From Pseudomonadales bacterium (GTDB taxonomy: Bacteria; Pseudomonadota; Gammaproteobacteria; Pseudomonadales; UBA7239), in contig JAWLAB010000005.1 in NCBI GenBank assembly GCA_041395665.1, positions 1 through 64,000 of the forward strand: a stretch of 64,000 nucleotides of DNA, given 5' to 3'. A program made the position numbers and the translations under genes. Under the pieces are notes generated by a model. That model was not told the origin of the DNA. It did no database searches and worked only from the letters and a program-made list of their open reading frames with translations. Below are positions 23,369 through 33,880 of this stretch, piece after piece. How positions within the stretch are numbered: position 1 is the stretch's first letter; each line of letters begins with the position of its first letter.

Positions 23369-23992
23369 CATAAAAGGATTGCTGCGTTTTTCTTCACCGA
23401 AAGTAGAAACAGGCCCGTGACCTGGCACAAAAGTCACATCGTCACCCAACGGAAAAAGTTTTTCGCGGATGGATTGAATCAGCGTATCAAAATCGCCGCG
23501 CGGAAAATCAGTGCGCCCTATCGACCCGTGAAAAATTACATCACCGACAAACGCTAATTTTTCTTTTGCATTGAAAAAAACCACATGCCCCGGTGTATGT
23601 CCTGGCGTATGCAAAACTTGCAGTGTGATGTTGCCAAAAGAAACTGTATCGCCATGTTTCAACCAACGATCTGGTTCAAAAGCATCAGCATGGGGAAAAC
23701 CGACGCGTTTACAGGTCTCTGGCAACATCTCAATCCAAAAGCAATCTTCTTCATGCGGGCCAATCACTTGCACGCCATGGCGGTCAGCAAAAACGCGCGC
23801 CTGTGAACAGTGATCCATGTGTCCGTGGGTCAACAAAACCACATCCAATTTTCCACCCATCGCAGCAATTTGCGCTTCCAACTGATCAAGATCGCCACCG
23901 GGGTCTACAGCAGCAATTTTTCCTGTCTCCTCGCAGAGAATCAGCGAACAATTTTGTTGATAGGAAGTAACGGGAACCACAGCAACTTTCAT
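23351..23992 (-). CDS. YcbL-like metallo-beta-lactamase-fold hydrolase (glyoxalase II type)
   Basis: The 213-residue protein carries the full binuclear metal set: THGHMDH (H56, H58, D60, H61), HTPGHTPGH, GDVIF and PGHGP. Length and the GSIGRTDFPRG motif match YcbL, a type II hydroxyacylglutathione hydrolase-like enzyme that splits S-lactoylglutathione. The ATG at 23992 was chosen by comparison with YcbL; a GTG at 24010 would add six residues. Confidence 0.85.
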   Translation of the reverse strand: MKVAVVPVTSYQQNCSLILCEETGKIAAVDPGGDLDQLEAQIAAMGGKLDVVLLTHGHMDHCSQARVFADRHGVQVIGPHEEDCFWIEMLPETCKRVGFPHADAFEPDRWLKHGDTVSFGNITLQVLHTPGHTPGHVVFFNAKEKLAFVGDVIFHGSIGRTDFPRGDFDTLIQSIREKLFPLGDDVTFVPGHGPVSTFGEEKRSNPFMSGVYR

Positions 23993-24101
23993 AAGATTTT
24001 TTTCTGTCACCAGCGAGTCTTCAGTCTAACAAACCCAGCACACGCTCACAAAACACTATCCCTCTCGCTATACTGGCACAAAGCCAATCGGGTCACGCAC
24101 C

Positions 24102-24866
24102 ATGCCCACACACACCCAACATTCACTCAATGGCATTCCTGCCGAACAACTCATCGCGCACCGTGGTTATCAGCAGCATTTTCCAGAAAATTCGCCGCGT
24201 GCGATCAATGAAGCCATCGCCTGCGGCGCACACTACATCGAAATTGATGTGCAATTTTCTAGCGATGGTATTCCACTGATCTGTCACGATGATGATTTAC
24301 TGCGTATTGCGGGCATCAACAAAAAACTCAGTGCATACACCTTCAAAGAATTAGCAAGCATTACTGCCAACGAACCCACGCGCTTTGGCACACAATTTCA
24401 AGAGATTAAACTTGCACCACTGCAAGCGCTTGTTGACATCATGCAAGCCAATCCAAAAGTACAAGTTTTAGTAGAGCTCAAAGAAGAAGCCACCAGAGAT
24501 TACGGCGCAGCATTTTGTTTATCAGGCATCTTTGAAGTTTTATCACCCGTGATTGATCGCTGCATACTGATCAGTTTTGATATCGATGCATTGCGCATAG
24601 CAAAAAATTATCATTTCAAACGCCTTGGCGCTGTGCTTAGGCAATGGCATCTTCGCCATAGCATTGCACAAGAGTTGAATGCTGAAATGATTATCTGCAA
24701 CTACAAACGCATCCCAGAGCAAGATTCTCTCCATATGGATGAATGCCTTGTGGCTGTCTATGAAGTGGATCACATCGCTCTTGGCAATCATTTGTTATCA
24801 CGCGGAGCAAACTTTATAGAAACTTTTTCCATTGGTGAAATGTTAGGCAGTTATGGAAAGCAATAA
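24102..24866 (+). CDS. glycerophosphodiester phosphodiesterase
   Basis: The 254-residue cytoplasmic-type GDPD (no signal peptide) has catalytic motifs HRGYQQHFPENS and EIDVQFSSDGIPLICHDDDL. It releases glycerol 3-phosphate from glycerophosphodiesters. The downstream gene overlaps it by 14 bases and encodes a glycerol-3-phosphate dehydrogenase-like enzyme, so the product could pass directly to the next step. Confidence 0.87.
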   Translation: MPTHTQHSLNGIPAEQLIAHRGYQQHFPENSPRAINEAIACGAHYIEIDVQFSSDGIPLICHDDDLLRIAGINKKLSAYTFKELASITANEPTRFGTQFQEIKLAPLQALVDIMQANPKVQVLVELKEEATRDYGAAFCLSGIFEVLSPVIDRCILISFDIDALRIAKNYHFKRLGAVLRQWHLRHSIAQELNAEMIICNYKRIPEQDSLHMDECLVAVYEVDHIALGNHLLSRGANFIETFSIGEMLGSYGKQ

Positions 24867-26037
24867 CACACAAACCAGTTATGACATCATCATTATTGGC
24901 GGCGGCATCCACGGCGCCGGCATCGCACAAGCTTGCGCTGCGGCCGGCTACCAGTGTTTACTCTTAGAAAAAAACACTTGGGCATCTGCTACTTCCAGTA
25001 AATCCAGCAAACTTCTGCACGGTGGCTTGCGCTATTTGCAAACAGGGCAATTCAAATTAGTGCGTGAATGCTTACAGGAACGCGAGTTACTGTTAAAAAA
25101 TGCACCTCAACTGGCACATATTAGGCCATTCATTCTTCCCGTATACCAGCATTCAAAATTTCCTGCGTGGAAATTATGGATAGGCCTTTCACTGTACCGT
25201 CTCTTAACTGGCTTTACTCAAGCACACAGCCGCTTTCAGATGATTCCGCGCGAACAATGGCCAACAACGCTGAATGGCTTATCAACAGAAAACCTTACTA
25301 CGGTTTTTTGCTACCAAGATGCACAAACAGACGATCGCCTACTGACAATTGCCGTTAAAAATAGCGCAGAATCTTTGGGGTGCGAAGCGTGGGAACAGGC
25401 AGAACTGCTCTCTGCTATTAAAGATAAGCACAGCTGGAAAATAGATGTTCATCATCAAAATACCGTATTCACACTACAAAGCTCGCTGGTCATCAACGCT
25501 AGCGGCCCTTGGGTAAATGACATCATTGACCGTTGTGGACGCAAAGAAAAACTGAGCATTGATTTAGTACAAGGCGCACACATTGTGCTCGACAAGAAAA
25601 TCAGTGATACCTGTTTTTATTTAGAAGCGAGTGACAGCCGCGCCGTGTTTGTTTTGCCTTGGTACGACAAAACCTTGGTCGGCACAACAGAAACGCTCCA
25701 TCAAGACAAACCAGAAAACACCGCACCGACAGAAAAAGAAACACAGTATTTATTGGACACTGTAAAAAATCATTTCCCAACCGCTGATCTCACTATCACC
25801 CAGAAATTCAGTGGTTTGCGTGTTTTACCGCAATCCGAACAACGCGCCTTTTTTCGGCAACGCGATACGCGTTTTTTAGATGATGATGGTTTGATCAGTG
25901 TGTATGGTGGAAAATTAACGGCGTATCGCGCTACAGCAGAAAAGCTCATGTCTACGATTACAAAACACTTAGGCAAACGCACCCAAAAAGCCGATACGCG
26001 CACGCTGCATTTATATCACCCAGAAATAGATAATTGA
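24853..26037 (+). CDS. GlpD-like FAD-dependent glycerol-3-phosphate dehydrogenase, short form
   Basis: The N-terminal FAD-binding motif IIIIGGGIHGAGIAQACAAAG is followed by SSKSSKLLHGGLRYLQ, typical of GlpD, and by LVGTTET and VYGGKLTAYR. The protein has only 394 residues against about 500-550 for usual GlpD, and it ends soon after the FAD domain, lacking the C-terminal helical domain. It overlaps the phosphodiesterase gene by 14 bases. Its 3' end overlaps the convergent kinase gene by 22 bases. Function in glycerol 3-phosphate oxidation is inferred. Confidence 0.8.
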   Translation: MESNNTQTSYDIIIIGGGIHGAGIAQACAAAGYQCLLLEKNTWASATSSKSSKLLHGGLRYLQTGQFKLVRECLQERELLLKNAPQLAHIRPFILPVYQHSKFPAWKLWIGLSLYRLLTGFTQAHSRFQMIPREQWPTTLNGLSTENLTTVFCYQDAQTDDRLLTIAVKNSAESLGCEAWEQAELLSAIKDKHSWKIDVHHQNTVFTLQSSLVINASGPWVNDIIDRCGRKEKLSIDLVQGAHIVLDKKISDTCFYLEASDSRAVFVLPWYDKTLVGTTETLHQDKPENTAPTEKETQYLLDTVKNHFPTADLTITQKFSGLRVLPQSEQRAFFRQRDTRFLDDDGLISVYGGKLTAYRATAEKLMSTITKHLGKRTQKADTRTLHLYHPEIDN

Positions 26038-27455
26038 CTCATCAAAGCCGTCCACTGCTGATAGCGCTTCTGTAATGCACTTACAGGCTGCGGCTCAAAC
26101 TGATCGTAATATTGTTTTCCAATCACACTGGGCAGCAACTGGGCAGCAGCTCCGCGTGCGCAGGCTTCCACATCGTTACTGCGATAAACTCTCACGCCCG
26201 ATATATCGGCTATACGCTGACAAAAAATAGGTAGGTTTGATAAACCACCGCTCAACACTATTGCGCTGTATGGTTTGACTGTGCGCAAACGATCGATATT
26301 TCTCTGCAAAGCAAACACAATAGATTCCAAAACCGCTATCGCTTGCAATGCAAAAGAAGACTCCTCTGAAAAATAAGAGTCTCCTGCAGGCAACCAATCT
26401 GGAGATCCTGTTGCCGTTATTCGATTGATAAAAATAGGAGTTTTCTCAGCGAAAAGATTGCTTTCTTTATCTGCCGCCTGCCAATCGTTGCTAGAAAATA
26501 CCGCACCTTGTTGTTGCCACAACCACTCCAATGCCGTCGCTGCTGCATTGACAGTGCCTTCAGCCACGACAATGGACTGATTTTTCTCTGTAGCAATACA
26601 CAAAGGTGATACCAATAAATTTCTTGGCACATCCAACGCAGCCATTTTTTGCTGGATAAAAGCACCTGTTCCAGCATTGATAAATATTGTGCTTTCATCA
26701 AACTGCAACGCATGAGAGAGCATAAAAAAGCTTTGATCACCGCCCAATAGCGTCAATGGAACAGTGTGTTTTCCCACAGATATAACCCCATAGGGATATA
26801 GACTGGGATAAATTTTTGGCAAAAAATTAGAGGAAATCGCAAAAAAATCCAGCAACTCTGGCGACCACTGCGACTCCCCCATCTTTGTCAACAGCGTTCG
26901 AGATGCAATTACCGCATCAACCATCACTGTTTCAGCCTGCGTTAACTGCCAACACAAAAAACCCGCTAACGGTGTAATGCACAGCGTATTGTTGCGTTCA
27001 GATTCTTTTACAGCTTCATTGCTATCCAGCAACCACCGTATTTTGCTGGCACCGTAATGCGCGTTGGCATACAAACCTGTATTTTTGCGCAACCACTGTG
27101 AAGCAGTTTTAATTTTTTGACTCAGCCATTCCGCGTTACGCGTATCCTGCCAACTTAAAACAGACGACAATGTTTTGCGTGAAATAACATCCACAGCAAC
27201 AAGACTAGAACGCTGAACAATCAATGCAGCTTGCGTTATATTGCTGCATTGCTCTCCTAATTGCTCAGCAACATCCGCAATCACTTGATACAAAGACTGA
27301 AGAATTTCTTGGGGACTCTGTTCAACGAAACTCTGTGCAGGATAATTTGTGGTAACAGGAACCCTCGCCTGCGCTACCACTACACCGCTCGCATCAAAAA
27401 CAATAGCGCGGCTACTTTGACCACCCTGATCCAACACCAAGACATAGGGCGTCAT
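26016..27455 (-). CDS. FGGY-family kinase, glycerol kinase-like
   Basis: The 479-residue protein shows both FGGY-family domains. The N-terminal ATPase motif is VLDQGGQSSRAIVFD, the catalytic Asp is in LLGGDQSFF, and the nucleotide-binding segments are NAGTGAFI and IVLSGGLSNLPIFCQ. The glycerol-related neighbours make glycerol the best guess, but some substrate residues differ from GlpK and another polyol is possible. It is nine bases after the protease gene on the same strand, without a clear ribosome-binding site. It converges on the GlpD-like gene with a 22-base overlap. Confidence 0.72.
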   Translation of the reverse strand: MTPYVLVLDQGGQSSRAIVFDASGVVVAQARVPVTTNYPAQSFVEQSPQEILQSLYQVIADVAEQLGEQCSNITQAALIVQRSSLVAVDVISRKTLSSVLSWQDTRNAEWLSQKIKTASQWLRKNTGLYANAHYGASKIRWLLDSNEAVKESERNNTLCITPLAGFLCWQLTQAETVMVDAVIASRTLLTKMGESQWSPELLDFFAISSNFLPKIYPSLYPYGVISVGKHTVPLTLLGGDQSFFMLSHALQFDESTIFINAGTGAFIQQKMAALDVPRNLLVSPLCIATEKNQSIVVAEGTVNAAATALEWLWQQQGAVFSSNDWQAADKESNLFAEKTPIFINRITATGSPDWLPAGDSYFSEESSFALQAIAVLESIVFALQRNIDRLRTVKPYSAIVLSGGLSNLPIFCQRIADISGVRVYRSNDVEACARGAAAQLLPSVIGKQYYDQFEPQPVSALQKRYQQWTALMSQLSISG

Positions 27456-27464
27456 AAAGCAAAG

Positions 27465-28937
27465 TTATTGCGCGGCGACTGGCGCTAAAACCGGCTCCTC
27501 CTTTTGAGGTTTGATGCCATAGCGCTCTGCAATAATTGGCGTCCTTTTAGCCAAATCTTCCCGCGAAAATGACAGCTGATTTTCAATGATTGAAAACTTC
27601 AATGTAACAAAATCACCTTGTATATTCTTTAACTGCTCTCGCATTTGTTTTAAGTTTAAAACTTCAACATCATTGATTTTACTGAGAACGCTATACCGCA
27701 TCGACTCATAACCAAGGTTAATCTCATCAGGCAATACATTGATCACCATCAGCATACGATCATCATTTGCTAATGGCGTTTTACGGTATTGATAACGCTG
27801 AATACTGATTTCTGGAGGAACATATTTTGTCCATGTACGAATCAAATCCTCATTCACCTCAATGATGACTAGACCTCCCAGCACTTCATAATCAGGAACA
27901 AAATTTGACTGATGCCCAACAATAATGCGCGAATCTTTTAATGTGTATGTCAGCAAATAATTGATATCTACTTTTTTGCCATCGCGAATCACTGTGATAG
28001 GAATACTGTCACCTATTTGGCGTCTAGCAATCAATATATTGCTATCAATACGATCCGCTGTTGAAAAACGCACAGTGCCGTCATTACCGATAGATTGGCC
28101 GTCCATCGCTACAATAACATCACCCACTTTCAATAATTCTTTTTCTTTTTCCAGACCGGATAAGTTGATAATCAACGCGCCGCCATCTTGCTCTTTCAAA
28201 CCATAACGCTGACGCAACTGTGGGTTTTCTGTTGGCTGGGTTACAACAGCAATTTCTGGCACGCCATTCACTTTGCCGTCTTCAATATCTTTTAAAAAAG
28301 ACTCAACCACTGGCGGCGGAATGATGTAACCCACATTGGATGCTGTTGCACTCGGCAATCCTTGAAAGTTCAATCCAGCGAGATGCCCGTTCACAATTGC
28401 AGGGCCACCACTAGCACCAGGATTGATTGCAGCATCAATTTGGCACACTAAATTAGGGTAACCCGAATGTGCGTAAATTGCGTAATCAATACGCGAAACC
28501 ACGCCGCGTGTAATCGCTAATTGTGTCCCGCCGACGGGGAAGCCATAGGTAGTTACTTCATCGCCTAATAATGGCAATGCACCTAAAGGCAATGCCTCCG
28601 TACCGTGAAAAAACTCTGCATCTTTTACCGTGACTAATGCCAAATCACGCTCGTCAGAAATAAAAGCCACTTCTGCGGCGTATTTTTTATCAGAACCTAC
28701 TTTACGCACTTGTAACTGCAAACTGCTATCGACGACATGCGCATTCGTCAAAATACGATTGCCCGCAATGATGACGCCAGTGCCAGAACCGGAATCGATA
28801 TTGCCGTTTTGCCATGGATACTGAAAATCAACATTGCGACCCTGATTGAAAATCTGCACCACAGAATGACGCACATCGGCAGCCACTGCTGCGCAACTCA
28901 ACATCAATCCTGACAATAAAATTATTAAGCGACGCAT
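27465..28937 (-). CDS. periplasmic HtrA/Deg-like serine protease
   Basis: The 490-residue protein has a signal peptide (about 1-20, ending AAVAA) and a trypsin-like domain with triad His67 (TNAHVVD), Asp98 (ERDLALV) and Ser176 (NPGASGGPA). PDZ-like regions follow from about residue 245, with VGDVIVAMDGQSIG. The first domain is followed by an unusually long C-terminal part resembling plant Deg9-like proteins rather than DegP/DegS. A substrate or regulator role is unknown. AAGGAG seven bases before the ATG supports the start. It is 10 bases after smc. Confidence 0.8.
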   Translation of the reverse strand: MRRLIILLSGLMLSCAAVAADVRHSVVQIFNQGRNVDFQYPWQNGNIDSGSGTGVIIAGNRILTNAHVVDSSLQLQVRKVGSDKKYAAEVAFISDERDLALVTVKDAEFFHGTEALPLGALPLLGDEVTTYGFPVGGTQLAITRGVVSRIDYAIYAHSGYPNLVCQIDAAINPGASGGPAIVNGHLAGLNFQGLPSATASNVGYIIPPPVVESFLKDIEDGKVNGVPEIAVVTQPTENPQLRQRYGLKEQDGGALIINLSGLEKEKELLKVGDVIVAMDGQSIGNDGTVRFSTADRIDSNILIARRQIGDSIPITVIRDGKKVDINYLLTYTLKDSRIIVGHQSNFVPDYEVLGGLVIIEVNEDLIRTWTKYVPPEISIQRYQYRKTPLANDDRMLMVINVLPDEINLGYESMRYSVLSKINDVEVLNLKQMREQLKNIQGDFVTLKFSIIENQLSFSREDLAKRTPIIAERYGIKPQKEEPVLAPVAAQ

Positions 28938-28947
28938 AGATTTCTCC

Positions 28948-31900
28948 TTAAACAGCGGCTAGTTCCACTGCTTCATTCACATCCACCGATACCAAGCGCG
29001 ACGCCCCTGGCTCATGCATGGTGACACCCATCAATTGATTGGCGGCTTCCATCGTGACTTTATTGTGCGTGATAAAAATGAACTGCACTTTCTCGCTCAT
29101 CTCCACCACCATTTTTGAATAACGCCCCACATTCGCATCATCCAAAGGCGCATCCACCTCGTCCAAAATACAGAACGGTGCGGGATTCAAACGGAAGATG
29201 GAGAAAACCAATGCAATTGCTGTCATTGCTTTTTCACCGCCCGACAACAAATGGATGGTGCTGTTTCGTTTACCCGGTGGTCGCGCCATGATGGAAACGC
29301 CCGTATCGAGTAAATCTTCGCCCGTCATTTCCAAATAAGCATGACCTCCGCCAAACACGCGCGGGAACAACTCTTGGAAACCACTGTTGATGTTGTCAAA
29401 AGTTTCTTTGAAGCGTGTTCGCGTTTCGCGATCAATTTTGCGAATCGCGTTTTCCAAAGTCTGCAGGGCTTCTTGCAGATCATCGTTTTGCGTATCGAGA
29501 TAAGTTTTTCTTTCCGATTGCGCTTTGTATTCATCAATCGCCGCCAAGTTGAGCGGCCCTAAACGCGCAATGCGCACCGAGATCTGTTCTAAATCAGCCA
29601 CCCAGCGCTCTTCGTTGATGTCTTCTGGCAACTGACTCAGCAGTGTTTCGCGCTCGAACTCGGTTTCACTGAGCTGTTCATCCAGTGTTTTACGGCGAAT
29701 TTGCGCTTCTTGCGCCGCGATACGCTCTTGCTCCAAACGCGAACGAGCGCCCTGCGTATTGCGATCTGCCACCGAGCGATTTTGTTCTGCTTCACGCAAA
29801 TCGTGTGACACTTCATCCAACACAATGCGCGCTTGTTTTAATTGATCTTCAATCACTAATCGCTGTTGCAGTTTTTCTTCTAACTGTAATTTCAGTTCTT
29901 CGTTCGGATCGTCGTTGTGTTCCAAGCTTTCGCTCAGTTGTGCGCGGCGTTCATTCAAAGCGGTGACTTGCTGACGCAATCGTTCGATAGATTGCATCAT
30001 GGCATCGGACTGCGTGCGCAAAGATTGCTCGCGCATCGCCAATTCATGCGTGCGGTTGCGTTGATGCTGCGTACGCTGACGCACATCATCCAAAGTTTGA
30101 CGATTTTTATCGCGTACATCCAACAGCGCTTCGCGGCGCTGCGTATCGCGCTCCATTTTTTCAATCGCCGTTTCAAGAATCGCGCGCGCTTCCGCCTGCG
30201 TTTCTTTTTCAACGGCTAACTGCTCGTGCACTTCACCAATTTCTTGCGCCAGAGCATCGCGACGCGACAAAATTTGTTCAACGCGCGCTTCTCGTGCTGA
30301 TAACTGCGCGCGCGTTTCTCCATGCTTGCGCGTCAAAGAAGCCAAAGCTTGGCGACTTTCTTCCAACTGCATTTCTTTTTCTGCCAAGGAAGCACGAACG
30401 GCCTGCAAAGCGCCATCACCTTGATCAACCGTGTCTTGTACTTGCTCTAACTCGGCGAGAATTTTTTCCAATTCTGCTTTGCGCGCCAACACGCCGCTGT
30501 GCACATCGGTATCGCGCGCCACGCGCAACCAATTACTGCCCAGCCAAATACCTTCACGCGTGACAACGGACTCACCCGCGCCCAACTGTTTGCGCAGCGC
30601 CAGCGCATCCGTCAAAGATTCCGCACAGCGCACACCAAACAGCAGCGCACTCGCCTGCTCTGCGCCGTCGATTTTCTTGATCAGCCAATCACTGCCTGCG
30701 GTTGAGCTAGTCGCTGTGCCGTTATCTAACAACACCAACGCGCCTTTTTCCATTGCAGCCGCTTGTGTTGCTAAAGCATCAACGCTATCGACACACACAG
30801 CCTGCAAATAATTGCCCAACACGGTTTCAACAGCGATTTCCCAGCCACTGTTAACACGCAAACGCTCAACCAATCGCTGATTTTTTTCAAGCTGCTGCGA
30901 TGCCAACCACGCGTTGACGCTGTCGTCGGTACTACCCATCGCCGCTTGCTGCAGAGCCTGTAAAGAGGCTTGTTTGCCCGTCAAAGTTTGGAATTGCAAA
31001 CGCGCCGCATCCAACGCTTGCGCGCGCTGTGTATTTTCATCGCGCAACGCGCCGATCACAGAAACGGCTTGATCCATCGCAGATTGATGCGTCTCAGTCT
31101 GCGCATCCAACTCCGCCAACTGCTCACGCAGCATCAAAATTTCTTGCTCTTCCGAATCTTGAATCAAGCTGCGCTTTTCTTGCTCCAAGCGCTCAATGCG
31201 TTCACCCATGCGCGCGAGTGATTTTTCAAAATGCAGTAAACGCGATTGCTGCACTTCCACTTCTTGGCGCGGCGCGTTGGCTGCTTGGTTGAATTCATCC
31301 CACTCGTGCTGCCACTGCTGCATGGCTTGTTCAGCTTGCAGTAATTGATCGGACAGCGTCAGCTCGGTTTCGCGTCCCATTTCCAATTCTGGCGACAATT
31401 CATCCAATTCCTCACTCCACATCGCCATTTTTTCTTCATCTTGTTGCAATAAGCGCTGCGACTCGACGAGGTTGTTATCCGTCTGCGACAAATCATCGCG
31501 CAGGCTGCGCTGTCGTTCTTGGTTGAAACGAATCGTCTGTTCGATGCGTTCCACTTCTGAGCCACTGGCGTAATAACTGGCTTGCACTTGATTGAGGCGA
31601 TCGGTCTGCTCGGTGAAATCGGTGCGCAATTTTTCGATACGCGTGTCGATCGACACCTGCGCCGTCACCAAAGCCTCAACTTGCACTTCCAGTTCACGAA
31701 TCAAATGATCGCGCTGGCTCACTTCGCCATCCAACTTCTGCCAACGGAAAGCTGCCAACTGCGCTTTCAGCAAACGCTCTTCTTCTTTATAGACACCGTA
31801 TTTTTCTGCCGCCGCCGCTTGGCGTTGCAAGTGCATCAACTGGCGTTCCAATTCTTCGCGAATATCGGTCAAGCGCTCTAAGTTTTCGCGCGTGCGCTTC

Positions 31901-32451
31901 ATTCGGCTTTCTGTATCTTTACGGCGCTCTTTGTATTTGGAAATCCCCGCCGCCTCTTCAATAAACACGCGCAATTCTTCAGGCTTGGCTTCGATCAAAC
32001 GCGAAATCATCCCCTGTTCGATGATGGAATAACTGCGCGGTCCTAAACCGGTGCCAAGAAAAATATCAGTGATGTCACGACGGCGGCATTTGGTGCCGTT
32101 CAAAAAATATTGCGATTGCCCATCGCGCGTCACCAAACGGCGAATCGAAATCTCGCTGTACGCAGCGTACTCGCCCAACAAGGTGTGGTCCGAGTTATCA
32201 AAAATCAGTTCAACGCTGGCTTGCCCTGCCGGTTTGCGATTGTTTGAGCCGTTGAAAATAACATCCGTCATCGCCTCGCCACGCAAGTTACGCGCAGAAG
32301 ACTCGCCCATCACCCAGCGCACGGCATCAATGATGTTGGATTTGCCGCAACCGTTCGGACCGACGACCGCCGTGAGGTTGCTGGGGAAGGTGGCTGTGGT
32401 CGGATCGACGAACGATTTGAATCCAGCCAGCTTGACATGTTTGAGCCGCAT
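28948..32451 (-). CDS. smc: chromosome segregation protein SMC
   Basis: The 1,167-residue SMC protein has the N-terminal Walker A GPNGCGKS at residues 31-38 and long coiled coils. A hinge lies around residues 510-650, with GWEIAVETVLGNYLQAV. The C-terminal ABC signature LLSGGEKAMTAIAL and Walker B FCILDEVDAPLDDANV are present. SMC with ScpAB organises and segregates the chromosome. AAGGA lies ten bases before the ATG. scpA and scpB are not in this window. Confidence 0.97.
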   Translation of the reverse strand: MRLKHVKLAGFKSFVDPTTATFPSNLTAVVGPNGCGKSNIIDAVRWVMGESSARNLRGEAMTDVIFNGSNNRKPAGQASVELIFDNSDHTLLGEYAAYSEISIRRLVTRDGQSQYFLNGTKCRRRDITDIFLGTGLGPRSYSIIEQGMISRLIEAKPEELRVFIEEAAGISKYKERRKDTESRMKRTRENLERLTDIREELERQLMHLQRQAAAAEKYGVYKEEERLLKAQLAAFRWQKLDGEVSQRDHLIRELEVQVEALVTAQVSIDTRIEKLRTDFTEQTDRLNQVQASYYASGSEVERIEQTIRFNQERQRSLRDDLSQTDNNLVESQRLLQQDEEKMAMWSEELDELSPELEMGRETELTLSDQLLQAEQAMQQWQHEWDEFNQAANAPRQEVEVQQSRLLHFEKSLARMGERIERLEQEKRSLIQDSEEQEILMLREQLAELDAQTETHQSAMDQAVSVIGALRDENTQRAQALDAARLQFQTLTGKQASLQALQQAAMGSTDDSVNAWLASQQLEKNQRLVERLRVNSGWEIAVETVLGNYLQAVCVDSVDALATQAAAMEKGALVLLDNGTATSSTAGSDWLIKKIDGAEQASALLFGVRCAESLTDALALRKQLGAGESVVTREGIWLGSNWLRVARDTDVHSGVLARKAELEKILAELEQVQDTVDQGDGALQAVRASLAEKEMQLEESRQALASLTRKHGETRAQLSAREARVEQILSRRDALAQEIGEVHEQLAVEKETQAEARAILETAIEKMERDTQRREALLDVRDKNRQTLDDVRQRTQHQRNRTHELAMREQSLRTQSDAMMQSIERLRQQVTALNERRAQLSESLEHNDDPNEELKLQLEEKLQQRLVIEDQLKQARIVLDEVSHDLREAEQNRSVADRNTQGARSRLEQERIAAQEAQIRRKTLDEQLSETEFERETLLSQLPEDINEERWVADLEQISVRIARLGPLNLAAIDEYKAQSERKTYLDTQNDDLQEALQTLENAIRKIDRETRTRFKETFDNINSGFQELFPRVFGGGHAYLEMTGEDLLDTGVSIMARPPGKRNSTIHLLSGGEKAMTAIALVFSIFRLNPAPFCILDEVDAPLDDANVGRYSKMVVEMSEKVQFIFITHNKVTMEAANQLMGVTMHEPGASRLVSVDVNEAVELAAV

Positions 32452-32622
32452 AACGAAAAAATCCTTGATGCTATTCCTTAGAAAATCAACGCAATTTATT
32501 GATAAATAAAGATTTTTGCGATGAATCTATCGGGTTATTTTCTTAAAGTAATTCATGAGGAATGCAGCATTCTACACGCTAGCCGCCGAGCAGATAACTC
32601 CCAGCGGCATACCGTGAAAAAC

Positions 32623-33792
32623 TTAAATCAAACGCACATTGATGATGCCTTCGATGGCGCGAATGCGCGCCAAAGTCGCCTCATCGGGTTGCACAGCAAT
32701 GTCGATCAAGTTGTAGGCGATGTCGTTGCGGCTCTTGTTGATCATGTCCGCGACATTGTTGTCGGTCTCCGCAATCACTGAGAGCACCTGCCCCAGCATT
32801 TTGGGGATGTTGCGATTAGCGATCGCCAAGCGATAGCTCGCAGTGCGCTCCAGCGACACGGTCGGGAAATTGACCGAATTGCGGATGTTGCCGTTCTCCA
32901 GAAAATCCATCAGCTGATTGGCGGCCATCACCGCACAGTTTTCCTCAGCCTCCTCGGTGCTGGCGCCGATGTGCGGCATAGGAATGACTTTGGGGTGCTT
33001 GAGCAAGGCCAGCGTCGGGAAATCGGTAATAAAGCGACCGAGTTTCCCCTGCTCCAGAGCTTGCAGCACGGCGGCGTTATCGACGATCTCCTCGCGCGCG
33101 AAGTTGAGCAGACAGGCTTCGGGGCGCACCACCTTCAGTAGCTCGGCATTGATTAAGCCGCGTGTAGCGTCCAATACCGGTAGATGCAGCGTGATGAAGT
33201 CCGAGCGCATCATCAGGCTTTGTAAGTTCTCTGCGCGCTGTACGCGGTGCGATAGGCGCCATGCTGCATCTACCGAGATGGCTGGGTCGTAACCCAGCAC
33301 CTGCATGTCCAATTCCAGCGCCATATTGGCGACCAGTGAGCCAATCGAGCCCAGCCCCACCACGCCCAGCGTCTTGCCCGCCAGCTCGTTACCCGCAAAG
33401 CGCTTCTTCTCGGCTTCCAGCAGGCGAGAGAGCGCTGCGTCGTCCGTCTCCTGCTGCTCCTCACGCACAAACCGCACGCCGCCGAGGATGTCACGGGAAG
33501 CCAGCAGCATCGCCGCCAGCACCAGCTCCTTCACGGCATTGGCATTGGCGCCTGGCGTGTTAAACACCACAATGCCGCGCTCCGTCATCTCCGCTACTGG
33601 GATGTTATTAACCCCTGCACCGGCGCGAGCAATGGCGCAGACGCTCGCCCCGACATCCGCCGCAGACAGTTTATGGCTGCGCAGCAAGAGCGCGTCTGGG
33701 TGACCCAGCTCACTCGCCACTTCATAGCGCTCTCTGGTGAATTGGTTGAGGCCTTTGACGGCAATCTTATTGAAAGTCTGAACCTTAAACAT
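32623..33792 (-). CDS. serA: D-3-phosphoglycerate dehydrogenase
   Basis: This is the first enzyme of serine synthesis. From the ATG at 33792 it has 390 residues: a substrate-binding domain, an NAD-binding fold with GVVGLGSIGSLVANMA, the catalytic residues in LNFAREEIVD and MPHIGASTEEAEEN, and a C-terminal ACT domain (about 320-390). The longer frame from 33978 would add an unlikely N-terminus and run through a C10 tract. The start sits about 90 bases from the candidate structured RNA on the other strand. Confidence 0.9.
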   Translation of the reverse strand: MFKVQTFNKIAVKGLNQFTRERYEVASELGHPDALLLRSHKLSAADVGASVCAIARAGAGVNNIPVAEMTERGIVVFNTPGANANAVKELVLAAMLLASRDILGGVRFVREEQQETDDAALSRLLEAEKKRFAGNELAGKTLGVVGLGSIGSLVANMALELDMQVLGYDPAISVDAAWRLSHRVQRAENLQSLMMRSDFITLHLPVLDATRGLINAELLKVVRPEACLLNFAREEIVDNAAVLQALEQGKLGRFITDFPTLALLKHPKVIPMPHIGASTEEAEENCAVMAANQLMDFLENGNIRNSVNFPTVSLERTASYRLAIANRNIPKMLGQVLSVIAETDNNVADMINKSRNDIAYNLIDIAVQPDEATLARIRAIEGIINVRLI

Positions 33793-33880
33793 GAGAAAAG
33801 ACCTATAACCTGTTGATAAATAACAAAATAATAGATTGCCATTTGAGACAGCAACAACAAATTCTACTCTAAATAAAAAT

